Position numbers and translations under genes: made by a program. The notes beneath the pieces were generated by a model, which was given only the letters and a program-made list of their open reading frames with translations, ran no database searches and was not told the DNA's origin. A DNA stretch of 64,000 nucleotides from Hippasteria phrygiana. Lineage: Eukaryota > Echinodermata > Asteroidea > Valvatida > Goniasteridae. Positions 32,372 to 44,123 of the stretch are shown piece after piece. The stretch covers positions 806,001 to 870,000 of the forward strand of contig JAZGUH010000184.1 of assembly GCA_037893225.1 (NCBI GenBank), read 5' to 3'. Each line of letters opens with the position of its first letter. Position 1 is the first letter of the stretch.

Positions 32372-33885
32372 TTGTTTCAGGCGAAACCTGATGAGCCTAC
32401 GGAGATGTTGGATGCAACCAAGGTTGTTTTTTGTGGTATTAAGTTGTCCTATTACTCCAGCACAACTGCGCTTCACAAACACCTGAAAAGCAATCACGCA
32501 ATTGAATCATGCTCTCTGGTCAAGTCAACTCAGGAAACACCGGCAACCTCAAAATTGAAATCTGCAGGTTTCAGTCAACAATGACAGCAGTCAATTTAGG
32601 TGAGTAAATTCAGTAGTTTTAAATTAATAGGGATTTTGGTAGAGAAACCTATTACAGGGCTAGCAATGGTTGTTCCACTGACAATTGTATAGCTTTCGCG
32701 CACTGTAGATATTGGACTTTATACAGCTGCATTCCCCTATTTTTGAGTTTCATTCCAAAATATTAATTCCTGCACTAAAACGCTAACTTTCTAAAAATGG
32801 AAGTTTCATCAACTGAAGAAAACGTTAAGGTAAACGTTTATTTACTGTTGTATGGACTATTAAAGTGCCAGTCTGCGCTTCAAGCGATATTTTCGTTTCA
32901 GAGGGTCGCAGACGTATACAAAAACTTTTAAAAGGGAAAGGATAATTTCGGTTTCAGTCGAAAACAAAAGTTTGAATTTTGTTTTGATACTGAAGAGGAA
33001 GAAAATTGATTGAGCACTGGTAACGCAAATTCTACGATGTACATGATTAAAGAATTTGGTAAATTCTCCAACAAGATAAAATCAGTTTGTTCTCTATAGT
33101 TCTCAAACACCTTGGAATCTGTCATGGACAAATGGGAACTCGGTCCACAGAAGATCACTTTCAATGACCTGCCTCGGTCACTACATAAATCTGGTTGTTT
33201 GGGCTGGTCTCACTACCCGTGTTGTGCATAATACTCTTGCACACTGCTCCAAGTTGGTGAAGTTTGTGCGGCGGTCCGCTAAGGCCAAAGACGCCCTAGA
33301 GGAAGAGCAGATGAAGTATAGATTACCCCGCCCATAAACTGATTCACAATGTGCCCACCAGATGGGGGCTCAAGGCACGATATGCTCAAATGCGTACTGA
33401 AGCACCAACAGCCAATCTGCAACCTCCTGGTAAAATCAAAACGGAAAGAGGTTGATTTATCGGACAAAGAAGTGTTGATTGCCGAGAAAATCATGCAAGT
33501 CCTGCAGCCTTTCAAGAATGTCTCCGAATCTCTGTCAGGGGAGATGTATGTGACCCTGTTAGGGGTAGTACCAACACTAAGCTACCTTGAAGGTGCGCTA
33601 GCACCAGAAGACGGGGACATCCGGGAAATTGGGGCAATGAAGGAGACAAATGTTGGAGAAGCTCAGCCAGTATTATAGCACGCCGTTCCTCCACGATTTG
33701 CTGCTGATTTCTAAATTCCTGGATGGACGATACAAGAAACTGCTGTTCCTGCCGCCGGAGGAAACGGCCCATGTGTCAGATGTGGCAACGCAGCGTGTAA
33801 CCACCGTCATCGAAGAGGAGCGGGAGGTTCTCCGTCCTGCGGCTAGCCAACGGAGTGAAACTGCCTCCGCATCCAGTTGCCTGTG
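32372..33885 (+). pseudogene. hAT (ZBED-type) transposase relic
   Basis: Pieces appear in family order. There is a degenerate BED zinc finger (VFCGIKLSYYSSTTALHKHL then KSNH; one Cys of the pair is missing) at 32372-32584. Next is the central region CLGHYINLVVWAGLTTRVVH at 33170 with a following helix. Then VPTRW is found in one frame, and RHDMLKCVLKHQQPI in the next. Then VLQPFKNVSESLSGEMYVTL and LISKFLDGRYKKLLFLP lie up to about 33750. Several frameshifts and a stop at 33338 show it is dead. The C-terminal dimerisation motif is not visible. A separate hAT C-terminus at 50.9 kb is on the other strand. Confidence 0.8.
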
Positions 33886-34276
33886 AAAATTGAAATCCAT
33901 TCCGAGTGGAATCGCGATTCCTGGACCGAATCGGAATCGATTCCAAAAATACTGGTATTGCCCAAGCATAGTTGACACACCTTTGCCAGCTTCTTATCTT
34001 TGTATTTAAATCCATTAGCTAAACAATTTCGTGTAATCCTTTAATAAGTAAACACTTCCATCAAGCTACCAACAGGGACCATCTGCATGTGTTCAGCCTA
34101 CTGGTCCTGGCCACTCATCGGGAGCAGGCAAGACACCATCTGGCATCCTTGGTTTGGGTGGCGTGACTACAGCCAAAACCTGAGTGAGTACACCTCAACA
34201 TAAATCTCATTTTCGATTTTGATCCTGAGCCTGTCTTGCTTATAATTTTGGTCTTTCCTTCCATTTTCAGACATCA

Positions 34277-34669
34277 ATGTCAACCAGGTCTGCAGCCTAC
34301 TCAAGGACAACAACATCCAGGATCGCCTGCCGCAAGAGGGCGATTACCCATTCTTCCTTCAGTGGCAGGTCCCCTGAGGATGTCCAGGAGAGGAACACCA
34401 ATCTCCGCGTGAGACTGCGTCCAGTAGTCCTGGACGACGAGCAGCCTGTTCCCCCAGACGAGGTGGCCCAGGAGGAAGAAGAGGATGACGATGAAGAAGA
34501 GCCTGACTTGCCACCGCTACCCAACTTCCGTCGGCCGAGACAACGGCCGAGACAACGCCCGAGAGGGATTGCCACCCTCCTCGACAGGCAGGAGGTGGAA
34601 GAAGAGGGGCAGCAGCCATCGAGGAGCCAACGGCTGAGACTGAGAGGCACGCAGGGGCAGACCGACTAA
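34277..34669 (+). CDS. acidic/Pro/Arg-rich reading frame, unrecognised
   Basis: A TTTTCAG acceptor ends at 34270. The frame from the Met at 34277 has VPPDEVAQEEEEDDDEEEPD and an Arg/Pro repeat (RRPRQRPRQRPRG). An alternative frame of the same exon (NVNQVCSLLKDNNIQDRLPQ) also looks plausible for its first 30 codons, so the true frame is uncertain. An upstream exon-like block at about 34075-34190 ends at GTGAGT. No function is assigned; compositional bias makes it weak evidence for a gene. Confidence 0.25.
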   Translation: MSTRSAAYSRTTTSRIACRKRAITHSSFSGRSPEDVQERNTNLRVRLRPVVLDDEQPVPPDEVAQEEEEDDDEEEPDLPPLPNFRRPRQRPRQRPRGIATLLDRQEVEEEGQQPSRSQRLRLRGTQGQTD

Positions 34670-34887
34670 GGAGTCCAACAACAAGCAGCTACAAGAAGCA
34701 ACAACAGTTTTCATAGAGTATTTTTTGTCTAAAAGTACAGAAAGCAAACCAAAATGTTGTTGTAACAGGCAATATAAACACCACTACATAGAGATTGTTT
34801 TCTTCTAAAAGTACAGAAAACGAACCAAAGTTTTGTTGAGTTTGTTAATAAAACATATATAAAGTTGTTGAAGTAATTTCTGGGTCA

Positions 34888-36057
34888 GTGTGTCCTTATT
34901 CGTTTCTGCGTCTTATGATACTGACCCTTTTCCATAGGGTTGTGCACAAACATTTCCTCGAGCTTGTCCCCTTAGTCAAACCGACCACCCGACTCACCCT
35001 CTCCAACGTTTTTCCTGAAATCCCTAATACTGTTCTGGTTAATAATATTTCCCATTTTTGTAAAATTGTGTCGTCAATCCGCCCTATACCCCTTGGTCTC
35101 AAACAAAGACAACTTTCTCACGTTTTTTCTTTTCGCCGACAAGTCCAGGTCATTCTCAACCCCGGTGTAGTTCCCCCTGATCACATTAATTTTACCTACA
35201 CCAGGGTTAACTATCGTGTCTTTCTGTCCACTGGTTCGCCCCGTTGTTTCAACTGTGGGGAGTTCGGTCACATCAGCCGAACCTGTAAAAAACCCAAAAA
35301 TAACCCCGAACCCAGACCCGAAAACCCACTCAATCCCCCACCTGTCTTCATGAACCCCAAACAAAAATCCGACACCCACCCAAGAATCCCTCCCGACAAT
35401 CCACTATGCCCTCGGCGGCTGCCTCTAGGGGGGGCCGGCCGGTCCCGGCCGTGATTTCAATTGCACTGACAATCCTAATATGGACCGTCTGCATAAGCCG
35501 ACCGAGCAGCGTTCCCAAATCTCCATGGCTCTCAGAAATTCCTTTAACAATCATTCTTTTTACGATGTCTGGCGTAGGCTGAATCCGAGCGAAAAGCATT
35601 TCACCTGGCTGAGGATGTACGCGAGCGATCCCGCTCGCGTCTCCAAGGCCAGGCTGGACCGATTCTACGCTCCTCTAAATCTGTATTTCTTCATCCGATC
35701 TTGCAAGATTGTTCCCTGTTCAGATCATTCCTTGTTTTTTAGTTTTTATCTCCTCACAAAAAGGTAAGTGCCTATTGGCACTTCAACAACTCTTCTTACT
35801 GACATGAACTACCGCGATATTCTCTCCTCTTTCTGGACTAACTGGCGACTCGAGAAGACCAATTTCTCCAACATTAGAAAATAACCTACTCTATCCAAGT
35901 CGCCAGAGAAAAGCGACAAAACTCACTGTCGTAATTTCTACGAAAAAACGGTAGTGTCCCAACTGACGAGAGTGCCCTTGAGTCTCTAGTCAGTAATTTG
36001 TCTAAACTTGATAGTCCGGACGCAGAGGACCTCGATGCTCCTCTGCGCCCGGACTAA
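34888..36057 (+). pseudogene. Tx1/L1-like non-LTR retrotransposon fragment (ORF1 end to endonuclease)
   Basis: ORF1: LTLSNVFPEIPNTVLVNNIS with IPLGLKQRQLSHVFSFRRQV is the ORF1 style of Tx1-type elements. It is followed by a CCHC knuckle (Cys120, Cys123, His128, Cys133 counted from 34888) and a Pro-rich tail to a stop at 35452. Another frame (35480-35767) holds the C-terminal AP-endonuclease: FNNHSFYDVWRRLNPSEKHF, a TWLRMY strand, ARLDRFY and SDHS with the catalytic-type His. Frames to 36057 (SSFWTNWRLEKTNFSNI; ESALESLVSNLSKLDS) continue the linker before reverse transcriptase, which is missing. The element is truncated at both ends, with a deletion removing the endonuclease N-terminus. Confidence 0.8.
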
Positions 36058-36332
36058 TTAGATGCTGTTGTCAAGCAACTTGGCAGATTGTGACAAATGT
36101 GACAAATTGTACTAATTACTAATTTGACTTGGCAAGGTTAGTACATGCAGGTATGATTACGACATAGCGAGTCCATTGAAAGCGGCCCTCAACGTCCACA
36201 GATCCATTACGACTTCAACTCACAAGTACGTTGACAGAGACCAGGAATGCTGCATTAGGTTTCCTGTCCCATTTCTTTTTCTTCATTACATAGTTGAATT
36301 GATATTTTGTTAATTGTTTGAAATTCTAATAG

Positions 36333-36649
36333 ATCAAGTCCCCGAGTTCCTCAAAGTTTTGGTCCAGAACTCCAATTTCTCTAACTGAAGGCAACAAGAC
36401 CATTGAACTGAAGATGTGGAACAACGAGGAGCAGCATGTCGAGAAGTTACAAGAAGGTTACGTAGTGAGCGTCAAAACCGTGGAAGTGGAAAGATATGAC
36501 AACCCTGTCAAGCACTCAGGCGACTACTGTCCAATTAAGTGGTACATGTATGTGTCACAAATGTTTAATACTGTAATGAAAGAAGGCGGTCTAAAAATGA
36601 AGTATATTTGTTTGGAAGTAGAAATGTTTACATGCAGAAAAAAAAATTA
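36333..36649 (+). pseudogene. OB-fold-like exon (RPA-type), isolated
   Basis: After a TTCTAATAG acceptor the frame reads GNKTIELKMWNNEEQHVEKL then QEGYVVSVKTVEVERY. This is close in pattern to replication protein A-type OB folds (K-x-I-x-L-x-x-W ... G ... V-x-V-x-x-Y). The frame stays open through CPIKWYMYVSQMFNT to a stop at 36648, past the recognisable part. No neighbouring exon is found, so it is an exon of an unseen gene, a captured fragment, or a remnant of an element carrying RPA-like genes (for example a Helitron). Function cannot be set. Confidence 0.4.
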
Positions 36650-38639
36650 AGGGAAGAAGTGGCTTTGGTGGTGTATGTAAGGATGTTGATTTTTTAAATG
36701 TTATGTTGGAGATTTTGTAAATATTAAGTATTGTGTGAATGTTTGGTTCAGTAAAAGTTGGAGGGATGGATGTACATTGTAGGATAATTGTTTTTGTCAA
36801 TGCATGGAAAATGATGTGAAAATGTAAATGGAATTACAGAATGAGATTGTGGAATTACATAAAGTGTTGACATTGCTTTGTGGATGTAGATTTTGGATAG
36901 TGGTACAGACCATTAACATTTTGAAATTGGCATGTTCCGCTGATGAGATACATGTATGGCTTAAAAGGGCTTAGGGTTCAAGAACTTTAAAATTGCTATA
37001 TTGGGTGTGACATTTATTAAAATTACAATTTTTCAAAAATATTTTATTCAATGTTTATTTAATAAAATACAATTTTTAAAAGATGTACATGTACTGTCTG
37101 TGCTCTTTTCCAGTTTCACCCTGAAAAATAAATTATGTTTTTCAATTTCTATTTTTCTATAAGTACAAAAGTTACTCACTTTCAAATGAGACATCAAACA
37201 AAAAGATGTCTATGTTCAGTTTGAATACTCTAAAAAAAAATCTAATTATGTGTTCACCAATAATTTGCGCGTGTTAGAGGCATGGCCTGAATGCAGCATG
37301 AATTAATTTTGTTTTGGAGGTCGTAGATGTCTAAAATAGAAAGAAAAAAAAAATCTTTAAAACAACACATTCCATTTAAAAATTAGTTGAAAGAATTTTT
37401 TTTTTATTTGTTGAAAAGCACGGACAGTACATCTTTAAATATTGATAAGGATTTAAGAAATACAATATAGCTTTCGCAAATCTTAGTTTTGTATTTCCTT
37501 GCAGGTTCATCCTACTGAAGAGTATACAGGTATGGTGGTCCTGCCGTCCAATACATGTACGTCTCAAGTGCCATTTGTTGTTCGGAAATTTCAATCGTTG
37601 CTCGAGAAGATTCAGGATTTGGAGGACTTCATTTCAGATTCCTGGCACCAATGTTGCGATATCTATTCATATTTATATTACTGGAACTATTTAATTCAAT
37701 ATCATTTATAAAGGGCCACATAGGCAAAGTGAAATTTTTGAGTTACATGTATGTAACACCTATCGGCCGGCGTTCTTGTTTCTGTTCTTGTTTCGTTCTT
37801 TTCGTTGGTTCATTTACAAAACAATGTACGTGTACATCACTATGATACAACAAATGCTGTAAAGGGTTTTAGTAAGCATTAAAATGCAACCAACCAATCA
37901 AGACACTGAATTTAAAATTACATGCACCTTAAAAGGGCAGACACACAATACAAAGTTTGAACAGTTCATTTAAATTGTCAAATTTCTGGGGGTTTGTTTA
38001 CATGACAGGGCAAGTCACAAAAGTAAGTTGAGGGCCAGATTCCATGTTAATCAAACTTCTATCACAATGTTGGTACAATTGTAAGTACCATTATCAGGGG
38101 TAAGATTGGCCAATAATATAAAAATCCACGAGAACCCCAGATCAACATATAGTTTGTATTTGCCTAAAGGCGCCCCTGTTTTTATTGGTCTATATCCACT
38201 TTTACAGGTAAAAACACCTTTAATTAGAACAACACCTCAGGAATTCCAGATTGCAAAAGAGATTCTTTAAAAATTCTCAAATCCCAACAACAAAATCCTG
38301 AAATCGGGAAAAATCTTGACAAATCTCATCCCTGCATTTTGTAGTTTTATAAAGATTAAGGTATTACAATAAAAGTAGGCAATTATTTCTGCCATGAAAT
38401 AATTTTTATAAAGTTAATTTTGAGAGTTTTCTTTTCTCGAGTTCCATCAAGACTGCTCGAGCCATTTGTCTATAAGTCATCGCTGCAAGCAGCAACAAAT
38501 CTGACTCCATTAAACCACGGAGGAAGAAAACACTTCCTCCATGGTTAAACAGCCTACCCTTTTGTATCTAGCACTAAACACAAAAGGGACTTCGTCTTAT
38601 GATGTCGGATTTGCTTGCCGTCAAAAGTTGCATTTGTTG
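36650..38639. other. AT-rich spacer, no gene seen
   Basis: Long AT-rich stretch. A fragment at about 37505-37560 (VHPTEEYTGMVVLPSNTC) after TTGCAG could be another small exon, but it is unsupported by a donor or homology. Confidence 0.4.
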
Positions 38640-38900
38640 TCTATACACGCATTCTTGCGCGTACTCAATCCATTCAAGTTTCAACTGTTTTATTTAATGG
38701 GAGTGTCATGAATAGATGGAGCTTTTTCAAACAAAGCTTTTATTCAAACGAAAGACAGGGCCTCCAAGCATGCCAAGTGCAATGAATGGGACTACTCTAT
38801 TCAGTGTGGTCCTAATGTTTGTTTTTACAGTTGGCTGCACAGCCCATTCTTGGCATGGCATACCAGCACCCTCATCAATAACAGCCGGAGGCAAAGGGTT
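38640..38900 (+). repeat. dispersed repeat, copy 1
   Basis: Matches 39897-40153 in direct orientation. Shared phrases include TTGGCTGCACAGC(C/T)CATTC, CATCAATAACAGCC and ATTCAGTGTGGT. The two copies are about 1.26 kb apart and flank the minisatellite. No coding capacity. Confidence 0.7.
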
Positions 38901-38989
38901 AACTTATCTACCTTGATCTACATAAAACTACAAAATGATGCAGATTTCTCTGAGCAATCAACATCCTCTTTAAATACTACATTTGCCTA

Positions 38990-39500
38990 GTAACCAGTGC
39001 TGCCAAGTAACCAGTGCTGTCTGGTAACCAGTAACCACAGTTGGCAGCTACTTTCAATAGTACAACTCTTACCTGGTAACCAGTTACCAGAGTTGCCTGG
39101 TATCCAGTAACCATAGTTGGCAGCTACTTTCAATAATGGAAGAGTTGCCGGAAGCCAGTAACCGGAGTTTGTAGCTACATTCAATATAACTCTTGCCTGG
39201 TAACCAGTGTTGCCTGGTATCCAGTAACCATAGTTGGCAGCTACTTTCTATACTGCAACTCTTATGTGGTAACCAGTTACCAGAGTTGCCTGGTAACCAG
39301 TAACCAGAGTTGCCTGGTAGTCAGTAACCCGAGTTTGCAGCTACGTTCAATTTAACTCTTGCCTGGTAACCAGTAACCAGAGTTGCCTGGTAACCAGTAA
39401 CCAGAGTTTGCAGCTGCTTTAAATACAACTCTTGCCTGGTAACCATTAACCACAGACTAGGAGCTACATGTATTATAAATACTACTACTCTTGCCTGGTA
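38990..39500. repeat. minisatellite of GTAACCAGT-type units
   Basis: About 20 degenerate units of CCTGGTAACCAGTAACCAGA type, some carrying the extension GTTTGCAGCTACNTTCAAT. A repeat of about 60-170 bp made of these units is visible. It begins with CAGTGCTGCC, like other simple-repeat loci in this window. Confidence 0.9.
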
Positions 39501-40324
39501 ACCTGCTGCTATCGTCTCTTCCCGCCCTTCTGGGTCCTCTTCTTCTCTTTCGTCTCCAGTGCCTTGAGACGGTCCTTCTCCCGTTGATGTCTCTCCATTT
39601 CCCGTCGCTTCTGGTACTCTGCCTTCTATCTGTCCCATTGTTCCTTCACTGCTCGGTCAACGCTCTCCTTGTTGGTGTTACGCATCATCAACACTACAAT
39701 AATGGTTATTGCTTCAGGAAAGTAACATCTAATGCTTGATGGTAAACTGTTCAATAATGTCCAATCCATTGGTTACAATTTGATGTGGAATAGGCAAAAT
39801 CTGAGAAAGAAAAACACCTCTCAAAATTTGTATAGTGTTATTTAACCTCTTGACGATGGCCATAAACGTAGTTTGAAAAAGACCACCTGGCCAGTTGCGG
39901 TCTATACGCACATTCCTGTGTGTATTCAATGCATTCATGTTTCAACTATATTGTTCTTGAATTGGTGTGTAATGAATAGATGTTTTTTTAAACAAAGCTT
40001 CTATTCACACGAAGGAGGGGGGGGGGGGGTAGCAAGTGTCATGATTAGGACCAATCTATTCAGTGTGGTGCCTATTGTTTGCATTTACGCTTGGCTGCAC
40101 AGCTCATTCTTGGCATACCAGCCCCCATCAATAACAGCCAGACAGATGGGTTTAAGGGACATCACTAAACTCGAACAGCGACAGGTCAATAACTTTTAGG
40201 GGCACTTGGGTCCTTTATACCATGAAGGAATGATGCACAAGGAGAAAAGCCAACTGTTTATGTGCAAAGCCTTTGTGTACACTTCCTGTCACTGCAAATT
40301 CACCAGGAACTCCCTGCCTCATAA
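39501..40324. other. no gene; contains dispersed repeat copy 2
   Basis: 39897-40153 is the direct copy of 38640-38900, with a G13 run at about 40017-40029. The rest shows no coding signal. Confidence 0.5.
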
Positions 40325-40329
40325 GAGTA

Positions 40330-40640
40330 CATTGTACATTATTTTGTGGGAGTGTGTGGTCTGGTGGTTACGATTTGTGACTCATGATCAGAGTTTCAGG
40401 GGTTTAAATCCAGCCACCAGCAATATGTTGTGTCCTTGGGCAAGCCACTTCTCCATTTGCCTCTCTCCACCCAGGAGTATAAATGAGTACCAGCATTAGG
40501 TGGGGATACCTGCGATAGACAAGCGGGAATGGAAATATTCTCATGCTACTGAAACCGGAGCTAAACGCCAGCCTGATAGGCCACATTGGCTCGTGACAGA
40601 CTCTGCCTGCTTGTTTTTCAAGACTAGCCATGGATTCACT
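40330..40640 (+). repeat. tRNA-derived SINE with conserved central text
   Basis: GTCTGGTGGTTACGATTTGT and GGGGTTTAAATCC are A- and B-box-like, 40 bp apart. They are followed by GTGTCCTTGGGCAAGCCACT and CTCTCCACCCAGGAGTATAA, text that I know from widespread metazoan SINE families. The tail is not clear. Confidence 0.65.
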
Positions 40641-41084
40641 GAGGACAAAATGGAGTCCCAATTTGTTACTAATTAAATATCACCTCAGCACTCATCTAGT
40701 TTGGTATTGGAGGCTATGCCGAAATTACTGCACTCATCAGTCCACCAGTCCAGTGTAAACTTTAAGCCATGAAAGGTATGAGAACAAATCATTAGATAAG
40801 GATACATTCTTCTGATCTTGTTCCCTCTTCCTCACCATCAATGTCATCAGTAGGTAAAAAAACTGTCAAGGAATAAATGTGAGATGCAAAAACAAAGTGC
40901 CAGGTGCAACAGCAATGAAAATAGCTTGACAATTTGTTTTAAAAAAGGCGAGTTCACCACGAACAAGGCTTAAAGCCACTCGAGGTACAGAGCTACAAAT
41001 AGAAAAGAGAATTAAAGATACAAGAGGTGGCAGATTTGAATTGGCTTTTGTAACAAGCTTTAAAGATTCTTAACTATTTTTTTT

Positions 41085-41500
41085 ATCGGTACGGTAACCC
41101 AGAGGTCGCAGGTTTGAATCCTGCTCCTGCCAGTTTCTTTGTTCACTTTGAAAATGTATTCAAATTTACCCTTGTGGATTGTTTGACGAAATATAAGTTA
41201 AAAAGTCGTATCCTCATTGAGTGATCCCCACAATGTCGCTTTCCAGGTTGTATCGTAAAATTGGGTGTGATCCCTGGCTCTACGGCATTCTGGGTTTATG
41301 ACTTCTGACTAGCGCCCACCCGAACAAGGATACTGACAATTTGGGAGACCGCCAACATAGGGCGGGATGGCTCAGTTGAAAGAGCGCCGGTACGGTAACC
41401 CGGAGGTCGCAGGTTCAAATCCCGCTCCTGCCAGTTTCTTTGTTAACTTTGAAAATGTATTCAAATTTACCTAGTCAGTTTCCCTTGTGGATTGTTTGAC
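41085..41500 (+). repeat. two head-to-tail tRNA-derived SINE copies
   Basis: A 5'-truncated copy (from CGGTACGGTAACCCAGAGG) is followed at about 41303 by a fuller one. The second head has A box TGGCTCAGTTGA, B box GGTTCAAATCC and a nearly complete cloverleaf: GGCGGGA can pair with TCCTGCC at its end. Both copies share the body CCAGTTTCTTTGTTNACTTT and GAAAATGTATTCAAATTTAC. The 9-base anticodon loop and attached body argue against a working tRNA gene. Confidence 0.85.
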
Positions 41501-41718
41501 AAATTGTTCTATTTTTTTCATTTATTTTTTCATTTCCTTTTCACACTTATCGTTTGTGCAAAGTCTTGTTTTTCTTAAATCATCTTGTCTTAATTGTGCA
41601 CATTGGGAAGATGATTGTGATGAAATATAAAATTGAATTGAATTATTATTCTCTTGAAGCAGGAAAGATCGTAACTTGAAGGAAAACATGCACCAGGCAA
41701 AGAATTCCATAGGGATAC

Positions 41719-42062
41719 CAGTGTTGCAGGTCTTGAGACCTGGTCTTGGTCTCAAGACGGTCTCAAGACCTTTTTTGAGGTCTCGGTCTTGTCCTAGCAA
41801 AGTCTCGGTCTCGGCCTTGTCCTAGCAAAGTCTCGGTTTAGTCCTAGCAAAGTCTCGGTCTTGTCCTAGCAAAAAGTCTCGGTCTTGTCCTAGCAAAAAG
41901 TCTCGGTCTTGTCCTAGCAAAAAGTCTCGGTCTTGTCCTAGCAAAAAGTCTCGGTCTTGTCCTAGCAAAAAGTCTCGGTCTTGTCCTAGCAAAAAGTCTC
42001 GGTCTTGTCCTAGCAAAGTCTCGGTCTTGTCCTAGCAAAATCTCGGTCTCAGGAGGGCTGGT
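41719..42062. repeat. minisatellite of GTCTCGGTCTTGTCCTAGCAAA units
   Basis: About ten units of 22-26 bp, varying by the number of A residues. They are preceded at 41719 by CAGTGTTGCAGG and inverted AGACC/GGTCT text. Both strands give long open frames made of the repeat, which are not genes. Confidence 0.95.
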
Positions 42063-42432
42063 CTTAGTCTCGAATGTGCGGGTCGCTGGTTTTACCCTCG
42101 AGACCACAACAAAATACAATGCGCCATATGAATCTAATATTCATTCCAAACATAAATAACTTTGTAAGTTTGAAGCTGCAATGGATACCAGTCAATTGTT
42201 TATTCGGAGTACTGGTACCCATGTATGTGGGTCGCACCATGTACATGTATTTCACTGGGCACATGTATACAAATAGATAGATGCGTTCAAAGAGCTTGCT
42301 CTATGCACACAATGCATGCTTTCAGTATTGGCCTAGTTTTAAAAGAAAGCAACTTATCAAACTGGCACAAATTATCATCAGCAGGGCACAACACGCAATA
42401 TGGGAAATCAGCTTCAACACCAAGCATTTTTT

Positions 42433-42745
42433 TTTATGTTGGTCTCGGTCTCGGAAGTTGCAGTCTCGGTCTCGGTCTCGGAAGTTGCAGTCTCGGTCTC
42501 GGTCTCGGAAGTTGCAGTCTCGGTCTCGGTCTCGGAAGTTGCAGTCTCGGAAGTTGCAGTCTCGGTCTCGGTCTCGGAAGTTGCAGTCTCGGTCTCGGAC
42601 TCGGAAGTTGCAGTCTCGGTCTCGGACTCGGAAGTTGCAGTCTCGGTCTCGGACTCGAAAGTTGCAGTCTCGGTCTCGGACTCGGAAGTTGCAGTCTCGG
42701 TCTCGGACTCGGTCTGTAAAAGTCTCAGTCTCAGACGTGAAGGTC
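42433..42745. repeat. minisatellite of TCTCGGTCTCGGAAGTTGCAG units
   Basis: About 11 units of 15-27 bp, with a later subtype carrying GGACTCGG. It shares the core TCTCGGTC with the array 370 bp to its left but differs in the rest of the unit. Open frames on both strands are repeat artefacts. Confidence 0.95.
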
Positions 42746-42749
42746 TCAA

Positions 42750-44120
42750 CTACAAGGGATTCAGAACATAGCTTTTTGTTCTACATCTAGGTACAGCTGG
42801 AGCATATTGGATTTAAAAAAATTGTGATTGGTCAGTTTGATGAACTTTCACTTTTTTCATGTACAGTACATTGCAATTCAAAGTTTGACCCGAGAACGGG
42901 AATTTCTTTTTACACTTTTTCTCTTCTTAGGGAATTTTCATTTCACAAAGTGGGAAAACATTTTCATGCATTTCTCAAAGTGGGAAAATAATTGAATTCA
43001 CAGGTGGTTAAAGTTGTGCGTGAAGTGTGAATGGGAATTCTTTTCAGAAAATTTCCCATTCCCATTCACAGTGTTAACTTTCAATTGCAATATGTACTGT
43101 AATGATGCCATTTTCTTTAAATGTTTTTGGTCAAATGATGTCGTGAGCCGTCTCTGCCCCACAGTCTTGACATCTTGGTTCTGTCACCATTCATGATGAC
43201 TAAATGGAACGTAGGCTTTATCCAGTTATCCGTCTCAACCCCAATGTCAAAGGATATCTGCTGTTGCCATCTGCAACCTCGACATATAGCGGACTACATG
43301 TAGGAAACCTCTTCTTGCCCTCGTTATTCTTAGATCCAACTTTCTCTTTCGTTTAGTGTGGTTGCATGCCGCTCCATCATGGAAGACATCTTTGCATCCG
43401 TTGAGGGTTCATCTGTTGGAAGTGAAAATTGTGGAAGTATTCAAATGTTAGTTCAGCAATCATAGGTTCTAATCCGACTTTTCTAACCCTAACCCTGCTG
43501 CAAGTTGTTGCATTTAGCAGTCAAGGCATGGTCTGATGCATTCTGTTGCATTTCACAGGCTTGGAGTTTGGTATATGACTCGGATTCTGTTGTATTTAAC
43601 AGGGTTATAGAAAAAATATTATTTTATATTATTATATTATATTATTCTATATTGCACATGCAACAGAATCTACCCCTGCATTTTGTTGCATTTAGCAGGG
43701 TAGGGCCTTGGTACCAAGGCTCAGTATACGTACATGAGTTCACTGTACAATGCAACAGAATCCACTGCTGTTGCATTTGGCAGGGTGCTCCTGGATTTTT
43801 AAAATTATTATTATTATATCACCTCAATTTTTTCGTTTTGTTCTCTCAAAATATTTGGTCCTTAAATTTGTTCCCTCAATATGTAACAGTTCACATGTAG
43901 TTTGCTTAAAAAGTATTGTCTCTTCAAAAAGTTTTGTTCACAGCAAAATTTGTGGACACAAGCTGTACAGTACATGTATACATGTAGTAGTACATTCCAA
44001 AGCAAACATGAAACACTGATGCTTGGTCCGGCAAGCAAGTGACCTACCTTGTTTATGCTCTTGTTGTCCTACCAAAATGTGTGGCAACAAAAAAATAACA
44101 TTGCAAATATATGTATTGCA
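42750..44120. other. no gene; TTGCATTTAGCAGG-type repeats
   Basis: Between 43500 and 43790 the phrase TGTTGCATTTAGCAGGGT and relatives (GCAACAGAAT, TTGTATTTAACAGGGTT) recur about five times. Elsewhere the stretch is AT-rich and shows no coding signal. Confidence 0.5.
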
Positions 44121-44123
44121 AGT

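Noticed and set aside
34277..34669. Transcription-factor-like acidic domain
   Set aside because: Acidic and Pro/Arg runs alone do not identify a function, and another frame is equally plausible.
41362..41437. Possible functional tRNA gene
   Set aside because: A- and B-boxes and even acceptor pairing are present, but the anticodon loop is nine bases, one T-stem pair is broken, and the same head occurs attached to a SINE body at other places in the window.
41822..42119. Minus-strand frames of repeated LLGQDRDF or ARTRPRLF residues
   Set aside because: They are translations of the 22-26 bp minisatellite; the repeat lacks stops in several frames, so length is no evidence of coding.
42225..42790. 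Frames of repeated SRSRKLQ, EVAVSVS or TSETETA residues on both strands
   Set aside because: They result from the TCTCGGTCTCGGAAGTTGCAG minisatellite; all are open simultaneously, which is an artefact.
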